64,000 bases of DNA from Coralloluteibacterium thermophilum (GCF_042654365.1 NZ_JBHSGG010000043.1:36095-100094); one strand, 5' to 3'. Numbered from the stretch's first letter, positions 16,546-26,075 are shown. The notes: generated from the letters alone by a model not told the origin. Program-made: numbers and translations.

Positions 16546-19023
16546 CTATGTCGTGCGTGGGTCGCGATATGCGAGCAACCTGAGCGCATTGAACACCACC
16601 AGTAGCGTGGACCCCTCATGGATGGCGACGGCCGGGCCGATGCCCAGGCCGAAGATCGTGGCAGGCACCAGGAATGCGACGATGCCGAGGCTGACGTAGA
16701 CGTTCTGCCGGATCACGCCGCGGGTGTGCCGGCTCAGGCCCACCGCGAACGGCAGGTGGCGCAGGTCGTCGGCCATCAACGCGACGTCGGCGGTTTCCAG
16801 TGCAACGTCCGAGCCAGCGGCCCCCATCGAGATGCCAACCGTGGCGTTGGCCATCGCTGGCGCGTCGTTGACGCCGTCGCCGACCATCGCGACCTTGTCC
16901 TGCTCGCGCAGTTTGCGGATGGCCTCGACCTTGTCCTCGGGCATCAGGTCGCCCCAGGCTTCGTCGAGGCCCACTTCCGAGGCGATCGCCTCGGCGACGC
17001 GCTGATGGTCGCCGGAGATCATGATCATGCGCGTGATGCCGAGCGCGCGCAGTTCCTTGAGCGCCTCCGGCGCACCTTCGCGCGCGGTGTCGAGCAGACC
17101 AATAGCGCCCAGGTCGCGCGTGCCTTGTCTGACCACCATCGAGGTGCGGCCGGCCTCGCGCAGCTGCGCGATGGCGGCCGCAGCGGATTCGCCTAGCGGC
17201 GCGACGCCGTCGGTGCCGAACATCTCGGCCTTGCCGATCCATACCGTCTCGCCGCCGAGCGTGGCCGTGACACCGCGACCGATGAGATTTTCCAGGCCGC
17301 CGGCGGCCGGGATCTCGCGCCCGCCGAGCCGTTCCCGACCATCTCGGGCGATGGCGGCGGCCAGCGGATGATCGCTGAGCGACTCGACCGCGACCGCGAC
17401 GGTGAGCAGTTCCTCCTCCGTGACACCCTCCACCGTGACAACGTCGGTGATGCGAGGCCGGCCTTCGGTCAAGGTGCCGGTCTTGTCGAAGGCCATCGCG
17501 TTGAGCGAGCCCAGTTCCTCCAGCGGTGCGCCTCCTTTGATCAGCACGCCACCGCGTGCCGCGCGGGCGATGCCCGAGAGCACGGCGCTGGGTGTGGCGA
17601 TGGCCAGCGCGCACGGACTGGCCGCCACGAGCACGGCCATCGCGCGGTAGAAGCTGTCGCGGAAGGGCTCGTCGACGACGACCCAGGCGAACAGCAGCAG
17701 GAAGGCCAGGACCAGGACCGCGGGCACGAAGATCCGCTCGAACCGGTCGGTGAATCGCTGGGTCGGTGACTTGCGTGTCTCGGCCTCGCTGACCATTTTC
17801 ACCACGCGCGCCAGCGCCGAATCGCTGGACTTGCGCGTGACCTCTATCTCGATCGCACCGCTGCCATTGATGGTGCCGGCGAACACGCGCGAAGCGGTAT
17901 CGACGCCGTCGGGCCGCGCCCGCGCCGTCGCGGGGTCGTCCACGGGGCGCTTGTCGACCGGAATGCTTTCGCCGGTCACCGGCGCCTGGTTCACGCTGGA
18001 AGTGCCGAGCACGAGGAAGCCGTCGGCCGGCATGCGCTCGTTGGGCTTGACCAGCACGATGTCGCCGACGGCGAGTTCCTCGACCGCGATCTCCTGCACC
18101 TGCCCATCGCGACGCACGACCGCCGTGTCGGGCGCCAGTTCGGCCAGCGCCTCGATCGCGCGCTTGGCGCGACCCATCGCGTAGTGCTCGAGCGCGTGTC
18201 CGAGGCTGAACAGGAACAGCAGCAGCGCGCCCTCAGCCCATGAACCGAGCGCCGCGGCGCCGGCGGCAGCGACCAGCATCAGCGTATCGATCTCGAACCG
18301 CTTCATGCGCAGGTTGTCGATCGCCTCGCGCAGCGTGTAGACGCCGCCGAAGAAGTACGCCGCGACGTAGCAGGCGAGCGGGAGCCAGCCGGGCGCACCG
18401 GCCACCAGCTTCTCGATGGCGTACCCGGTGATCAGTAGACCGCCGCAGACCAGGGCGAAGATCAGCTCGGTGTTCGGGCCGAGCAGGCCGCCGTGCGCGT
18501 GCCCTTTGTGATCGCCGGCCTCATGATCATGGTCGTGATCCCCTTCGGCATGGGCATGTTGTTCCTTGGCCGGTTGCCCACGCGGCACCACCTTGAGTTC
18601 CGCCAGTGCCTTCCGCAGGTCCTGCTCAGAGGTTCGCTCACGGTCGAACTCGATGGCGACCCGACCCGCGGCACTGGCCTCGGCTTCCAGGACGCCCGGA
18701 AGCGCCCGCAGGCGCTCGCCGACCGTCCGCGCCCGGCGCTGGTGGACGATGCCGTCCACCTCCCAGGAGGCGTGGCCGTAGCGGCCGCTGATCGCAGCGC
18801 CAGCCCCCTCGACGATCTCGCGGATGCGCGCCAGCGGAAGCATCTCGGCGTCGTAATGGATGCACACCTGCGCCGGCGTTCCATCCTCGCCGTCGCGGAC
18901 GTGGACCTGCTCGATGCCGTCCCGGCCCTCAAGATCACGGATCAAGCGTCCGACGCAGGCGTCGGCCTGGTCGGGAACATGTGGAAGCAGGATCTGCAGA
19001 TCCAAGCGTAGCTTTTCAGTCAT
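16546..19023 (-). CDS. heavy-metal P-type ATPase, P1B-4 type (Zn/Cd/Co export likely)
   Basis: An 825-aa inner-membrane pump that drives a metal ion out of the cytoplasm with ATP. The phosphorylation site is D513 (AFDKTGTLTEG), the membrane metal motif is S469-P470-C471 (AASPCALAIATPSA), the hinge MVGDGVNDAPAMANA is present, and the last helix carries HEGST (H802). SPC together with HEGxT defines subgroup P1B-4 (CoaT/PfeT/Zn-Cd-Co exporters), rather than the CPC of CadA/CopA. The first ~150 residues look like two ferredoxin-like domains that have lost CxxC, followed by a His/Asp-rich linker (HAHAEGDHDHDHEAGDHKGH). It is the last gene of the czc block, 114 bases after the CDF gene. Confidence 0.92.
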   Translation of the reverse strand: MTEKLRLDLQILLPHVPDQADACVGRLIRDLEGRDGIEQVHVRDGEDGTPAQVCIHYDAEMLPLARIREIVEGAGAAISGRYGHASWEVDGIVHQRRARTVGERLRALPGVLEAEASAAGRVAIEFDRERTSEQDLRKALAELKVVPRGQPAKEQHAHAEGDHDHDHEAGDHKGHAHGGLLGPNTELIFALVCGGLLITGYAIEKLVAGAPGWLPLACYVAAYFFGGVYTLREAIDNLRMKRFEIDTLMLVAAAGAAALGSWAEGALLLFLFSLGHALEHYAMGRAKRAIEALAELAPDTAVVRRDGQVQEIAVEELAVGDIVLVKPNERMPADGFLVLGTSSVNQAPVTGESIPVDKRPVDDPATARARPDGVDTASRVFAGTINGSGAIEIEVTRKSSDSALARVVKMVSEAETRKSPTQRFTDRFERIFVPAVLVLAFLLLFAWVVVDEPFRDSFYRAMAVLVAASPCALAIATPSAVLSGIARAARGGVLIKGGAPLEELGSLNAMAFDKTGTLTEGRPRITDVVTVEGVTEEELLTVAVAVESLSDHPLAAAIARDGRERLGGREIPAAGGLENLIGRGVTATLGGETVWIGKAEMFGTDGVAPLGESAAAAIAQLREAGRTSMVVRQGTRDLGAIGLLDTAREGAPEALKELRALGITRMIMISGDHQRVAEAIASEVGLDEAWGDLMPEDKVEAIRKLREQDKVAMVGDGVNDAPAMANATVGISMGAAGSDVALETADVALMADDLRHLPFAVGLSRHTRGVIRQNVYVSLGIVAFLVPATIFGLGIGPAVAIHEGSTLLVVFNALRLLAYRDPRTT

Positions 19024-19137
19024 GGCGTTCTCCTTGGGTCTGCTGGAGAGGGAAATTGACGGTCGGCCCGTTTGCGAGGAAGGTCGGCGTCTCTTCGGAG
19101 TCGCGTCCCGAAACTGGGCATCGCAGACATTGTCGTT

Positions 19138-19719
19138 TCATCCTGTCCTGGCCTCCTCCCGGACGCTACGCAGGATTTCGATGCCGCCGAGGGAAGCAAC
19201 CGCCGCGATCAGCGCACCCGCGACCAGGTCCGGCCAGGACGAACCCAACCACAACACCAGCGCGCCGGCGACGATCACGCCGCCATTGGAGACGAAGTCG
19301 TTGAAGCTGAAAGTCTCCGCGGCCTTCATGTTGACGTCGTCGGACCGCATGCGGCGCAGCAGCACCAGGCACCACAGGTTGATCGCGGCCGCGACCAGCG
19401 CCAGCCCCATCATCACCGGGCCCAACGGCTCGGCGCCGTACAGCCAGCGCCTGACCACGTCCGCCATCACCGCGACCGCGAACAGCAGCAGCATCACGCC
19501 GGACACGGCGGCCGCCCCGCGTTTCCACGCGGGACGGCGGTCGATGGCGAGGTAGCTCAGCAGATAGACGGCTGCGTCCGATCCGTTGTCGACGGCATTG
19601 GCGAGCAGCGCGCTGGAATCGGCCATCCAGCCGGCAGCGCCCAGTCCGGCGAACAGCGCCAGGTTCCACAGCAGCACCTGCCGTAGGACGCTTTTCTGCC
19701 GGGCCGGATCGAGCGTCAC
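19138..19719 (-). CDS. short cation diffusion facilitator
   Basis: A 193-aa membrane protein of the CDF family, which exchanges Zn2+/Cd2+/Co2+ for protons. The first metal-site helix shows ALLANAVDNGSDAAVYLLSY and the second SFNDFVSNGGVIVAGALVL, the positions of the paired Asp/His residues in CDF transporters. It holds about six membrane segments but lacks the C-terminal cytosolic metallochaperone-like domain that makes most CDF proteins about 300 aa. Its start overlaps the stop of czcA by 4 bases, so it is translated with the pump. Six-helix-only members exist and may work alone or support the RND pump. Confidence 0.85.
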   Translation of the reverse strand: MTLDPARQKSVLRQVLLWNLALFAGLGAAGWMADSSALLANAVDNGSDAAVYLLSYLAIDRRPAWKRGAAAVSGVMLLLFAVAVMADVVRRWLYGAEPLGPVMMGLALVAAAINLWCLVLLRRMRSDDVNMKAAETFSFNDFVSNGGVIVAGALVLWLGSSWPDLVAGALIAAVASLGGIEILRSVREEARTG

Positions 19720-22700
19720 GTCGCGTGCCGCCTGGGTCGATGCTTCGCGGTCGCGCGAGCAGCGAAGGTGGGCAGCACGAGCAGCGTCAATACCGTTGCT
19801 GTGATCAACCCACCGATGACCACGGTCGCCAGCGGTTTCTGCACCTCGGCGCCGGAGCCGGTGGCGATCGCCATTGGGACGAAGCCGACGATGGCCACCA
19901 ACGCGGTGGTCAGCACCGCCCGCAGGCGGTTGGCGGCACCGGTCGCCGCCGCTTCCAGAGGCTCGTCCCCCGCGGCTAGGCGTTCACGGATGGCCTGCAT
20001 CAGCACCAGGCCGTTGAGCGTCGCAACGCCGGAGACCGCGATGAAGCCCACCGCCGCGGACACCGAGAAGGGCATGCCGCGCACTAGCAGCGCCAGTATG
20101 CCTCCGACCAGCGCCAGCGGGACGCAGACGAAGACCAGCGCCGCCTCACGGATGGTGCCCAGTGCCATATACAACAGTGCGCCGATCATCAGGAACACGA
20201 CCGGGATCACCAGCGCCAGCCGCGCCTCGGCACGCTGCAGGTTCTCGAACTGCCCGCCCCAGTCAAGGTAGACGCCGCTGGGCAGAGACACATCGGCCAC
20301 GGCTGCCTGCGCCTCCCCGACGAAGCCGCCCAGGTCACGGCCACGGACGTTGGCCTGCACCACGATGCGACGGCTGCCGTTGTTGCGGCTTATCTGGTTG
20401 GGTCCTTCGCTGACCTCAATGCGCGCGACCGAGGACAGCGGCACCACGGTGCCGTCGGGAGCCACCACGGGCAGTGCAGCGAGCCGGGCCGGATCATTCC
20501 GAGCGTCTTCATCGAGCCGAACTACCACGTCGAACCGGCGGTCGCCCTCGAAGATCTTGCCGGCGGCAGTGCCACCAATGCCAGTTGCCAATGCCTCGCT
20601 GACGTCCGCTGCAGTCAAGCCATACTGTGCGGCAGCGGCATGGTCGACCCGCACGGTGAGCGTCGGCAGGCCCGACACCTGCTCCACGCGCACGTCCGCC
20701 GCGCCGTCGATGCTGCGGAGCTTGAGCGAAATCTGGTCGGCGATCGGCTGCAGGACGTCGAAGTCGTCGCCGAACACCATCACAGCCAGGTCCGTGCGCA
20801 CGCCGGAGATCAGTTCGTTGAAACGCAGTTCGATCGGCTGGCTGAACTCGAACGCATTGCCGATCTGGTTGCCGACGATGCCCTCAAGCCGGCCGATCAA
20901 GTCTTCCTTGCTTAACGACTTGTCTGGCCACTCGGATTTCGGCTTGAGTACGATCACGCTGTCCGAGATGTTGGTCGGCATGGGATCGATGGCCGCCTCC
21001 GCCGTACCAGTACGGGAGAAGACCGTCTTCACTTCGGGTTCGCTGGCGAGGGTCTTCTCCAGGGCCAGTTGCATCGCCAGCGACTGCTCCAGCGAGGCGG
21101 AAGGGACTCGCAGGGCCTGCATCGCCAGGTTGCCCTCGTCGAGGGTCGGCATGAACTCCCGGCCCAGCGAAACGAATGCCGTGAAGCCGATCGCAAGCAT
21201 GGCGACCGCGCCGAGCAGGACCGCGCGGGGCCGCGCGACCGCAGCGCGAATGACCGGCTCGGCCTTGCCGCGTACGAAGCGGATGATGCGGGTCTCGTGT
21301 TCGCCGTCTTGTCCGCCTTGGTGCCCGCGTTCCTTTTCGTGCGACGGCGCATGTCCGGGCCGGGGCTTGGGATCGCGCACGAACAGGGCGGCCATCGCCG
21401 GCACGAAAGTGAAGGAGAAGATGAACGCTCCGACCAGGGCGAGCATGAAGGTCGCGGCCATCGGCTGGAACGTCTTGCCCTCGACGCCTTCCAGTGTGAG
21501 GATCGGCGCGAACACCAGCAGGATGATGAGCTGGCCGAACGCGGCCGGCCGCACCATCTTGCGCGCCGCCTGGATCGCGACGCCCAGGCGTTCCCCGGCG
21601 GAGAGCGACCGTCCCAGTTCGGCCTGCTTCTGGCCGAGCATCAGCAGCGTGGCTTCGATCACGATCACCGCACCATCGACGAGGATGCCGAAGTCCAGCG
21701 CGCCCAGGCTCATCAGGTTGCCGCTGATCCCGAAGCGGTTCATGCCGATCACCGCGAACAGGAACGACAGCGGGATCACCAGCGCGGTGATCGCCGCGGC
21801 GCGGATGTTGCCGAGCAGCAGGAACAGCACCACGATGACGAGCAGCGCGCCCTCGGTGAGGTTTTTGGCGACGGTCTTGATCGTAGAGTTGACCAGCATG
21901 CTGCGGTCGAGCACGGGTTCGGCGACGATGCCCGGAGGCAGGGAGCGGTTGACCTCGGCCAGACGCTCCGCCGCTGCCTGCGCCACCGTGCGGCTGTTGC
22001 CGCCGGCGATCATCAGCGCCGTCCCGAGCACCGCTTCGTGGCCGTCGCGCGTGGCGGCGCCCAGCCGCGGCGCCTGTCCCAGCCCGACACTGGCCACGTC
22101 TGAAACGCGGATCACCACGCCGCCTCGGTTGGCGACCGGCGACTGTGCGAGGTCGTCGACCGTCTGCGCCAGGGCATCGGCTCGGACGATCAGGCCTTCG
22201 CCGGCACGCTGGACGAAGCCTGCGCCGGCCTGGACGTTGGCGCGTTCCAGCGCCTGCACCAGATCGCCCAGGCCAAGACCGTAGGCGGCCAGCCGCTCGG
22301 TGTTCGGGCGGACGGCGTATTCCTTGACGTAGCCGCCGATGGTGTCGACGCCCGCCAGGCCTGGCGTCGAGCGCATCTGCGGCGCGATGATCCAGTCCTG
22401 CACCGTGCGCAGATAGGTGGCGCGTTCTTTCGCCGTCGCGAGCCGGTCGCCCTCCGGCGTGAGGTAGACCTCACCGGCCTGCCATCCGGGCGTGTTCGGC
22501 TTGCCGACGTTCTCCGGGTCGAACGGGACGAAATCCACCGTCCACATCAGCACCTCGCCGAGGCCGGTGGTGACCGGCGACATCATCGGCACCACGTCCT
22601 CGGGCAAGTCTTCCTGCACCTCGCGCATGCGCTCGGCCACTTGCTGACGTGCGAAGTAGATGTCGGTCTGGTCGGTGAAGATGGCGGTGACCTGCGAGAA

Positions 22701-22967
22701 CCCGTTGCGCGAGAGCGAACGCGTGCTGGTCAGGCCGGGGATGCCGGCCAGCGCCGTCTCAAGCGGGTACGTGACCTGTCGCTCGATCTGGCCCGGGGCG
22801 AGCGCGGGTGCGATGGTATTGATCTGCACCTGCCGATTGGTGATGTCCGGTACCGCGTCGATCGGTAGCTTGCCGAGCTGGAACAGGCCATACGCCGCGA
22901 TGACCGCGGCGACGAAGACCACCGCCCAGCGGAAGCGCACCGCCGTTTCAATGATGAGTTTGAACAT
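19716..22967 (-). CDS. czcA: CzcA/CusA-type heavy-metal RND efflux pump
   Basis: A 1083-aa proton-driven pump of the HME-RND family that exports divalent metals across the envelope with CzcB and CzcC. It begins with MFKLIIETAVRFRWAVVF and shows FPDVT-like VDAVPDITNRQVQINT after the first helix. The fourth membrane segment has the HME motif DFGILVDGAVIVIEA with single relay Asp residues, the pattern of Zn/Co/Cd (CzcA) rather than Cu/Ag (CusA) pumps. A His-rich cytosolic loop (APSHEKERGHQGGQDGEHET) sits midway. It lies 10 bases after czcB. The exact metal is inferred from the motif. Confidence 0.93.
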   Translation of the reverse strand: MFKLIIETAVRFRWAVVFVAAVIAAYGLFQLGKLPIDAVPDITNRQVQINTIAPALAPGQIERQVTYPLETALAGIPGLTSTRSLSRNGFSQVTAIFTDQTDIYFARQQVAERMREVQEDLPEDVVPMMSPVTTGLGEVLMWTVDFVPFDPENVGKPNTPGWQAGEVYLTPEGDRLATAKERATYLRTVQDWIIAPQMRSTPGLAGVDTIGGYVKEYAVRPNTERLAAYGLGLGDLVQALERANVQAGAGFVQRAGEGLIVRADALAQTVDDLAQSPVANRGGVVIRVSDVASVGLGQAPRLGAATRDGHEAVLGTALMIAGGNSRTVAQAAAERLAEVNRSLPPGIVAEPVLDRSMLVNSTIKTVAKNLTEGALLVIVVLFLLLGNIRAAAITALVIPLSFLFAVIGMNRFGISGNLMSLGALDFGILVDGAVIVIEATLLMLGQKQAELGRSLSAGERLGVAIQAARKMVRPAAFGQLIILLVFAPILTLEGVEGKTFQPMAATFMLALVGAFIFSFTFVPAMAALFVRDPKPRPGHAPSHEKERGHQGGQDGEHETRIIRFVRGKAEPVIRAAVARPRAVLLGAVAMLAIGFTAFVSLGREFMPTLDEGNLAMQALRVPSASLEQSLAMQLALEKTLASEPEVKTVFSRTGTAEAAIDPMPTNISDSVIVLKPKSEWPDKSLSKEDLIGRLEGIVGNQIGNAFEFSQPIELRFNELISGVRTDLAVMVFGDDFDVLQPIADQISLKLRSIDGAADVRVEQVSGLPTLTVRVDHAAAAQYGLTAADVSEALATGIGGTAAGKIFEGDRRFDVVVRLDEDARNDPARLAALPVVAPDGTVVPLSSVARIEVSEGPNQISRNNGSRRIVVQANVRGRDLGGFVGEAQAAVADVSLPSGVYLDWGGQFENLQRAEARLALVIPVVFLMIGALLYMALGTIREAALVFVCVPLALVGGILALLVRGMPFSVSAAVGFIAVSGVATLNGLVLMQAIRERLAAGDEPLEAAATGAANRLRAVLTTALVAIVGFVPMAIATGSGAEVQKPLATVVIGGLITATVLTLLVLPTFAARATAKHRPRRHAT

Positions 22968-22977
22968 GGCGGGGTCC

Positions 22978-24240
22978 TCAGTGGCCGTGCTCGGCCTCGC
23001 CCTTGGCGAGTTCGGCCTTCAGCAGGAATGCGTTGGTGCCGGCGACGCGCTCGTCGCCCGACAGCCCGTTGAGGATCTCGATGCGCCCGCCCGCGCGGCG
23101 ACCGGCGAGCACCGGAGTCGCACGGAAGCCCTTGCCGTTGTCGGCCACGAATACGACCGAGCGGCCCTCCACGGTTTGCACGGCGTCGGCAGGCACGGTC
23201 AACGTGTCGTCTTTGGCCGCCGCGACCACGACGCCGGACACCGGCGTACCTGCCGGCGGCAGCGGGCCGGATTCCGGGCGCGCACGGATGATCGCCATGC
23301 CACCCTGCTCGCGGACATCGGCGGCGGAGCCGATCACGATGGCACTGAAGCTGCCGTTCGTGCCGGTGACTTCGATGCGCGCGCCGGGTTCGACTTGCGC
23401 CGCGAGCGCGGGCGGGGCGGAAAACACGAGTTCTGTCTGCGCTGGATCGGCCACGTTGGCCACGATGTCACCCGCGGCGACGAAGCCGCCGGGCGTCACC
23501 TGGACCGCGCCGACCACGCCTGGTACCGAGCTGGTAATGGTCACGCGCCCACCTGCGTTCGGCGAGCCGGCCGCGACGACCTGGGCTGCGGCCGCACGGG
23601 CCGCCGCTTCGGCCGATAGCGAGCGTGCCCGCGAGGCTTCGAGTTCCTGTTTTGCGACCACGCCCTGAGTTACCAGCGCCTGGTCGCGCTGATACACCAG
23701 CCGTGCCGCTTCCGCTTCGGCGCGTGCCGCATCCGCATTCGCACGCATCGTTGCGGCTTCGCCGCTGACAATCACTGCCAGAGGCTGGCCGACGCGAACC
23801 CTGGTGCCGGGTGCGACGATGACGCGCTCCACGCGACCACCGATGGAAGCAGCAACGGCGGCACGTGCACCAATAGCGGGCTCGACACGTCCACTCAGGC
23901 GTGTCTCGCTGCCACCACCGCGACCAACGGCAACCACCTGGATACCTGACGCTTCGATCTGCTGCTGGGTCAGGGCAACCAGGCCCTCCTCGCTCTCGGT
24001 CGCTTCATCGCCATGGTCGTCATGGCTGTCTTTCTCGTCATGGCCCCCTTCGGCGCCGTGATCTGCATGGCTTTCTTGTGTCTGATCGTCACCGTGCGAT
24101 CCATGGCCGTCATCATCGGAGTGGGCAGCATGGGACGCTCCGGCATCCTGGCTGCTGGTGAGCCTCGCAAGGCCGAAGCCTGCGACGAGGGCGACCAGGA
24201 GTGCGGCGACGTAAATCAGCCGCCTAGTATTTGTTTTCAT
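22978..24240 (-). CDS. czcB: CzcB-type periplasmic adaptor of metal efflux
   Basis: A 420-aa membrane fusion protein joining CzcA to CzcC. After one N-terminal membrane helix (LIYVAALLVALVAGFGLARL) comes a stretch rich in His, Asp and Glu (about residues 30-90, e.g. HSDDDGHGSHGDD and HDEKDSHDDHGDE) likely to bind metal in the periplasm. Then come the lipoyl/hairpin region (SETRLSGRVEPAIGARAAV..., an Ala/Glu-rich coiled coil) and the beta-barrel and membrane-proximal parts (LTVPADAVQTVEGRSVVFVA). Its ATG overlaps the czcC stop (ATGA). Confidence 0.93.
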   Translation of the reverse strand: MKTNTRRLIYVAALLVALVAGFGLARLTSSQDAGASHAAHSDDDGHGSHGDDQTQESHADHGAEGGHDEKDSHDDHGDEATESEEGLVALTQQQIEASGIQVVAVGRGGGSETRLSGRVEPAIGARAAVAASIGGRVERVIVAPGTRVRVGQPLAVIVSGEAATMRANADAARAEAEAARLVYQRDQALVTQGVVAKQELEASRARSLSAEAAARAAAAQVVAAGSPNAGGRVTITSSVPGVVGAVQVTPGGFVAAGDIVANVADPAQTELVFSAPPALAAQVEPGARIEVTGTNGSFSAIVIGSAADVREQGGMAIIRARPESGPLPPAGTPVSGVVVAAAKDDTLTVPADAVQTVEGRSVVFVADNGKGFRATPVLAGRRAGGRIEILNGLSGDERVAGTNAFLLKAELAKGEAEHGH

Positions 24241-25496
24241 CGGGATTCTCCGAACGGGGCGCGGCCTTCCAGGAGCGCCAGGTCGATTTCGGCAAGAACG
24301 CGCGCGATCCGCGCGTCCACGGCGGCATTGCGCGCGGCGATGAGCGCCGCGCGCGCACTGCGGAGTTCGAGTTGCGAGATGCGGCCGGCCTCGAAGCCGA
24401 TGCGGGACAGGCGATAGGCCTCCTCGGCAGCTGCGACACCGCTATCGGCGGCGCGTGTCCGGCTGTTCGAGGCGGCTAGCGTGGCCTCTGCGGCCAGTCG
24501 CTCCGCCCGTACCTCCTGTTTCTGCGCGATCAGCCGGGCCTCGGCGGCCCGCTGCTCGGCATATGCGGCTCGAATGCCACCCCGATTGCGATCGAACAGT
24601 GGAATGGTCAATTCGAGGCCGACCGTAAATGCCTCATCGTTGGTTTCCCGGAACCGGGTCCTGCCAACGGCGGCGCTGACATCCGGAAGCGCGCGACGCC
24701 GTTCGACCGTCACCAGTCGGCTCGCGGCATCGAGTTCGGCCTGTGCAACCCGGACGGCGAGAGGATCGTCTGCACCGACTCCGGTCGGGTTGGAAGTACG
24801 GTCCAACAGGCTTGCACTGATGGCTTGGACGGGTCTTTCGAGCATGGCGATCGCCGACAACCGCGCGAACGCACTGTCGCGGAGGGCCTTGGTTTCATCG
24901 AGTGCAGCCCTGGCGGCCTCGACCTCGCTCTGTGCCTGGACACCGCGCAGGGTCGCCTCGCGGCCCTGTTCGACCATGGCCGCGACCCCGCGCGCGTCCT
25001 GCTCGGTCAGCGATAGGGCCTCAGCAGCGAGGTCGTAGCGTCGTGCTGCGGCTTCGGCCTCGGCATAGGTCAGTGCCAACTGGCCCGCGACCTGCCAGCG
25101 AGTCTGCACGCGCCGAAGGTCCGCTGCGTTGGCCTCGGAACGCGCCGCCTGGATTCGGGCGGAGCGTTGGCCAAACAGTTCAAGGGGCTGGTTGATCGAC
25201 AGCGTCGTTTCGCCGTTGCCGGTACCGTTGTAGGGGCCGGTGCCGTAGACGTTCTCTCGGCTGTAGGCGATTGAGGGATTGGGAAGGGCGCGGGCCTGCT
25301 CCGCACGGGCGGCAGCTGCGTCATAGACGGCATTGGCTTCGAGCGTCGACGGCAGCGCGTCGAGCCGGGCAACTAAATCATCGTAGGACGGGGCGGTCTC
25401 GACGACAGTGTCGTTCGCCATTGAAGGCGACGCCAATGCCAAGACAGCCACGGCCAGTCCGACCGCGATGAGCGGCCGTCCAAGCGGCGTAAACAT
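24237..25496 (-). CDS. czcC: CzcC-type outer-membrane efflux channel (TolC family)
   Basis: A 419-aa outer-membrane channel completing the CzcCBA tripartite exporter. A signal peptide (RPLIAVGLAVAVLALASPSMA) leads into two repeats of long amphipathic helices: ARAEQARALPNPSIAYSREN with the loop NGETTLSINQPLELFGQRSA, and in the second repeat VGLELTIPLFDRNRGGIRAA. The paired 'P-x-LxxxG/F' motifs are typical of CzcC/CusC-like members. It is the first pump gene of the operon, starting 57 bases after the czcI-like gene. Confidence 0.92.
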   Translation of the reverse strand: MFTPLGRPLIAVGLAVAVLALASPSMANDTVVETAPSYDDLVARLDALPSTLEANAVYDAAAARAEQARALPNPSIAYSRENVYGTGPYNGTGNGETTLSINQPLELFGQRSARIQAARSEANAADLRRVQTRWQVAGQLALTYAEAEAAARRYDLAAEALSLTEQDARGVAAMVEQGREATLRGVQAQSEVEAARAALDETKALRDSAFARLSAIAMLERPVQAISASLLDRTSNPTGVGADDPLAVRVAQAELDAASRLVTVERRRALPDVSAAVGRTRFRETNDEAFTVGLELTIPLFDRNRGGIRAAYAEQRAAEARLIAQKQEVRAERLAAEATLAASNSRTRAADSGVAAAEEAYRLSRIGFEAGRISQLELRSARAALIAARNAAVDARIARVLAEIDLALLEGRAPFGESR

Positions 25497-25553
25497 GGGA
25501 ACTCCGGAAGCAAAAGTTGACGTGGGAACCCGTCAGAACGGGCACTGAACACG

Positions 25554-25907
25554 TCAGCCTCGCGGAGGCCTCAGGGGTCCTTCGGATATTCCGGATGCGG
25601 GAGGATCATCCTGCGATACAGCCTGAACGGCGCGCACGGCGTCGTAGCCCACAGTCGTACTGGATGGGACGTTTGCTGTCGAGTGATGGCAATGGCCGTG
25701 GGCGCAGACGCCGTGGGCGTTGCTGGAGTCATCCCCCTTGCCGGCATCGTCGCTTGGCGATGACGCATGGTCATCCAATGCAATCGCCGTATGCGTATCG
25801 AGCGATTCGAACGAGCAAGCGAACGCATCGGCGATAGGCAAGATCACCAGCACTGCGACCAGCAGTGCGGCAATGGTGCTTCTCAGCTTGACGAGTGTTC
25901 GATGCAT
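25554..25907 (-). CDS. CzcI-like small exported His/Cys protein (copy A)
   Basis: A 117-aa protein heading the czc operon. Signal peptide STIAALLVAVLVILPIADAFA, then an acidic linker and the motif CAHGHCHH, and a C-terminus ending LRPPRG. CzcI proteins of Cupriavidus are small, exported, His-containing and placed before czcC, with a role in tuning czc; the location and build match, though sequence similarity to CzcI is not evident to me beyond that. The start at 25907 (MHRTLVKLRS) is used because sequence in the same frame upstream is a relic of traI. A relative is at 33346-33663. Confidence 0.7.
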   Translation of the reverse strand: MHRTLVKLRSTIAALLVAVLVILPIADAFACSFESLDTHTAIALDDHASSPSDDAGKGDDSSNAHGVCAHGHCHHSTANVPSSTTVGYDAVRAVQAVSQDDPPASGISEGPLRPPRG

Positions 25908-25980
25908 CGGGCAAAACATACCAGTCAAGGCTCCCCGGACACAATAACAAGCTGCCTTCCCCCTATAGAAATCCAACAGG

Positions 25981-26075
25981 GCCGCCAGCGCCTTGCTCAG
26001 GCCTCCCCAAAACTCTTGCAAAACCGAGGCTTGGCCGGCCTGCCGCACCGACTCGCCCAGCATGCTGGCGTGCTG
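25981..26075 (-). pseudogene. 95-bp remnant of the traI relaxase gene
   Basis: These 95 bases align without gaps to 34961-35055 inside the intact traI gene, same orientation, with about 19 mismatches by hand count (about 80% identity). The translated piece MLGESVRQAGQASVLQEF matches MLGELVRQADQASVAQEL of TraI. The rest of the gene is absent on both sides. It is a small fossil of a second, diverged relaxase gene. Confidence 0.8.
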
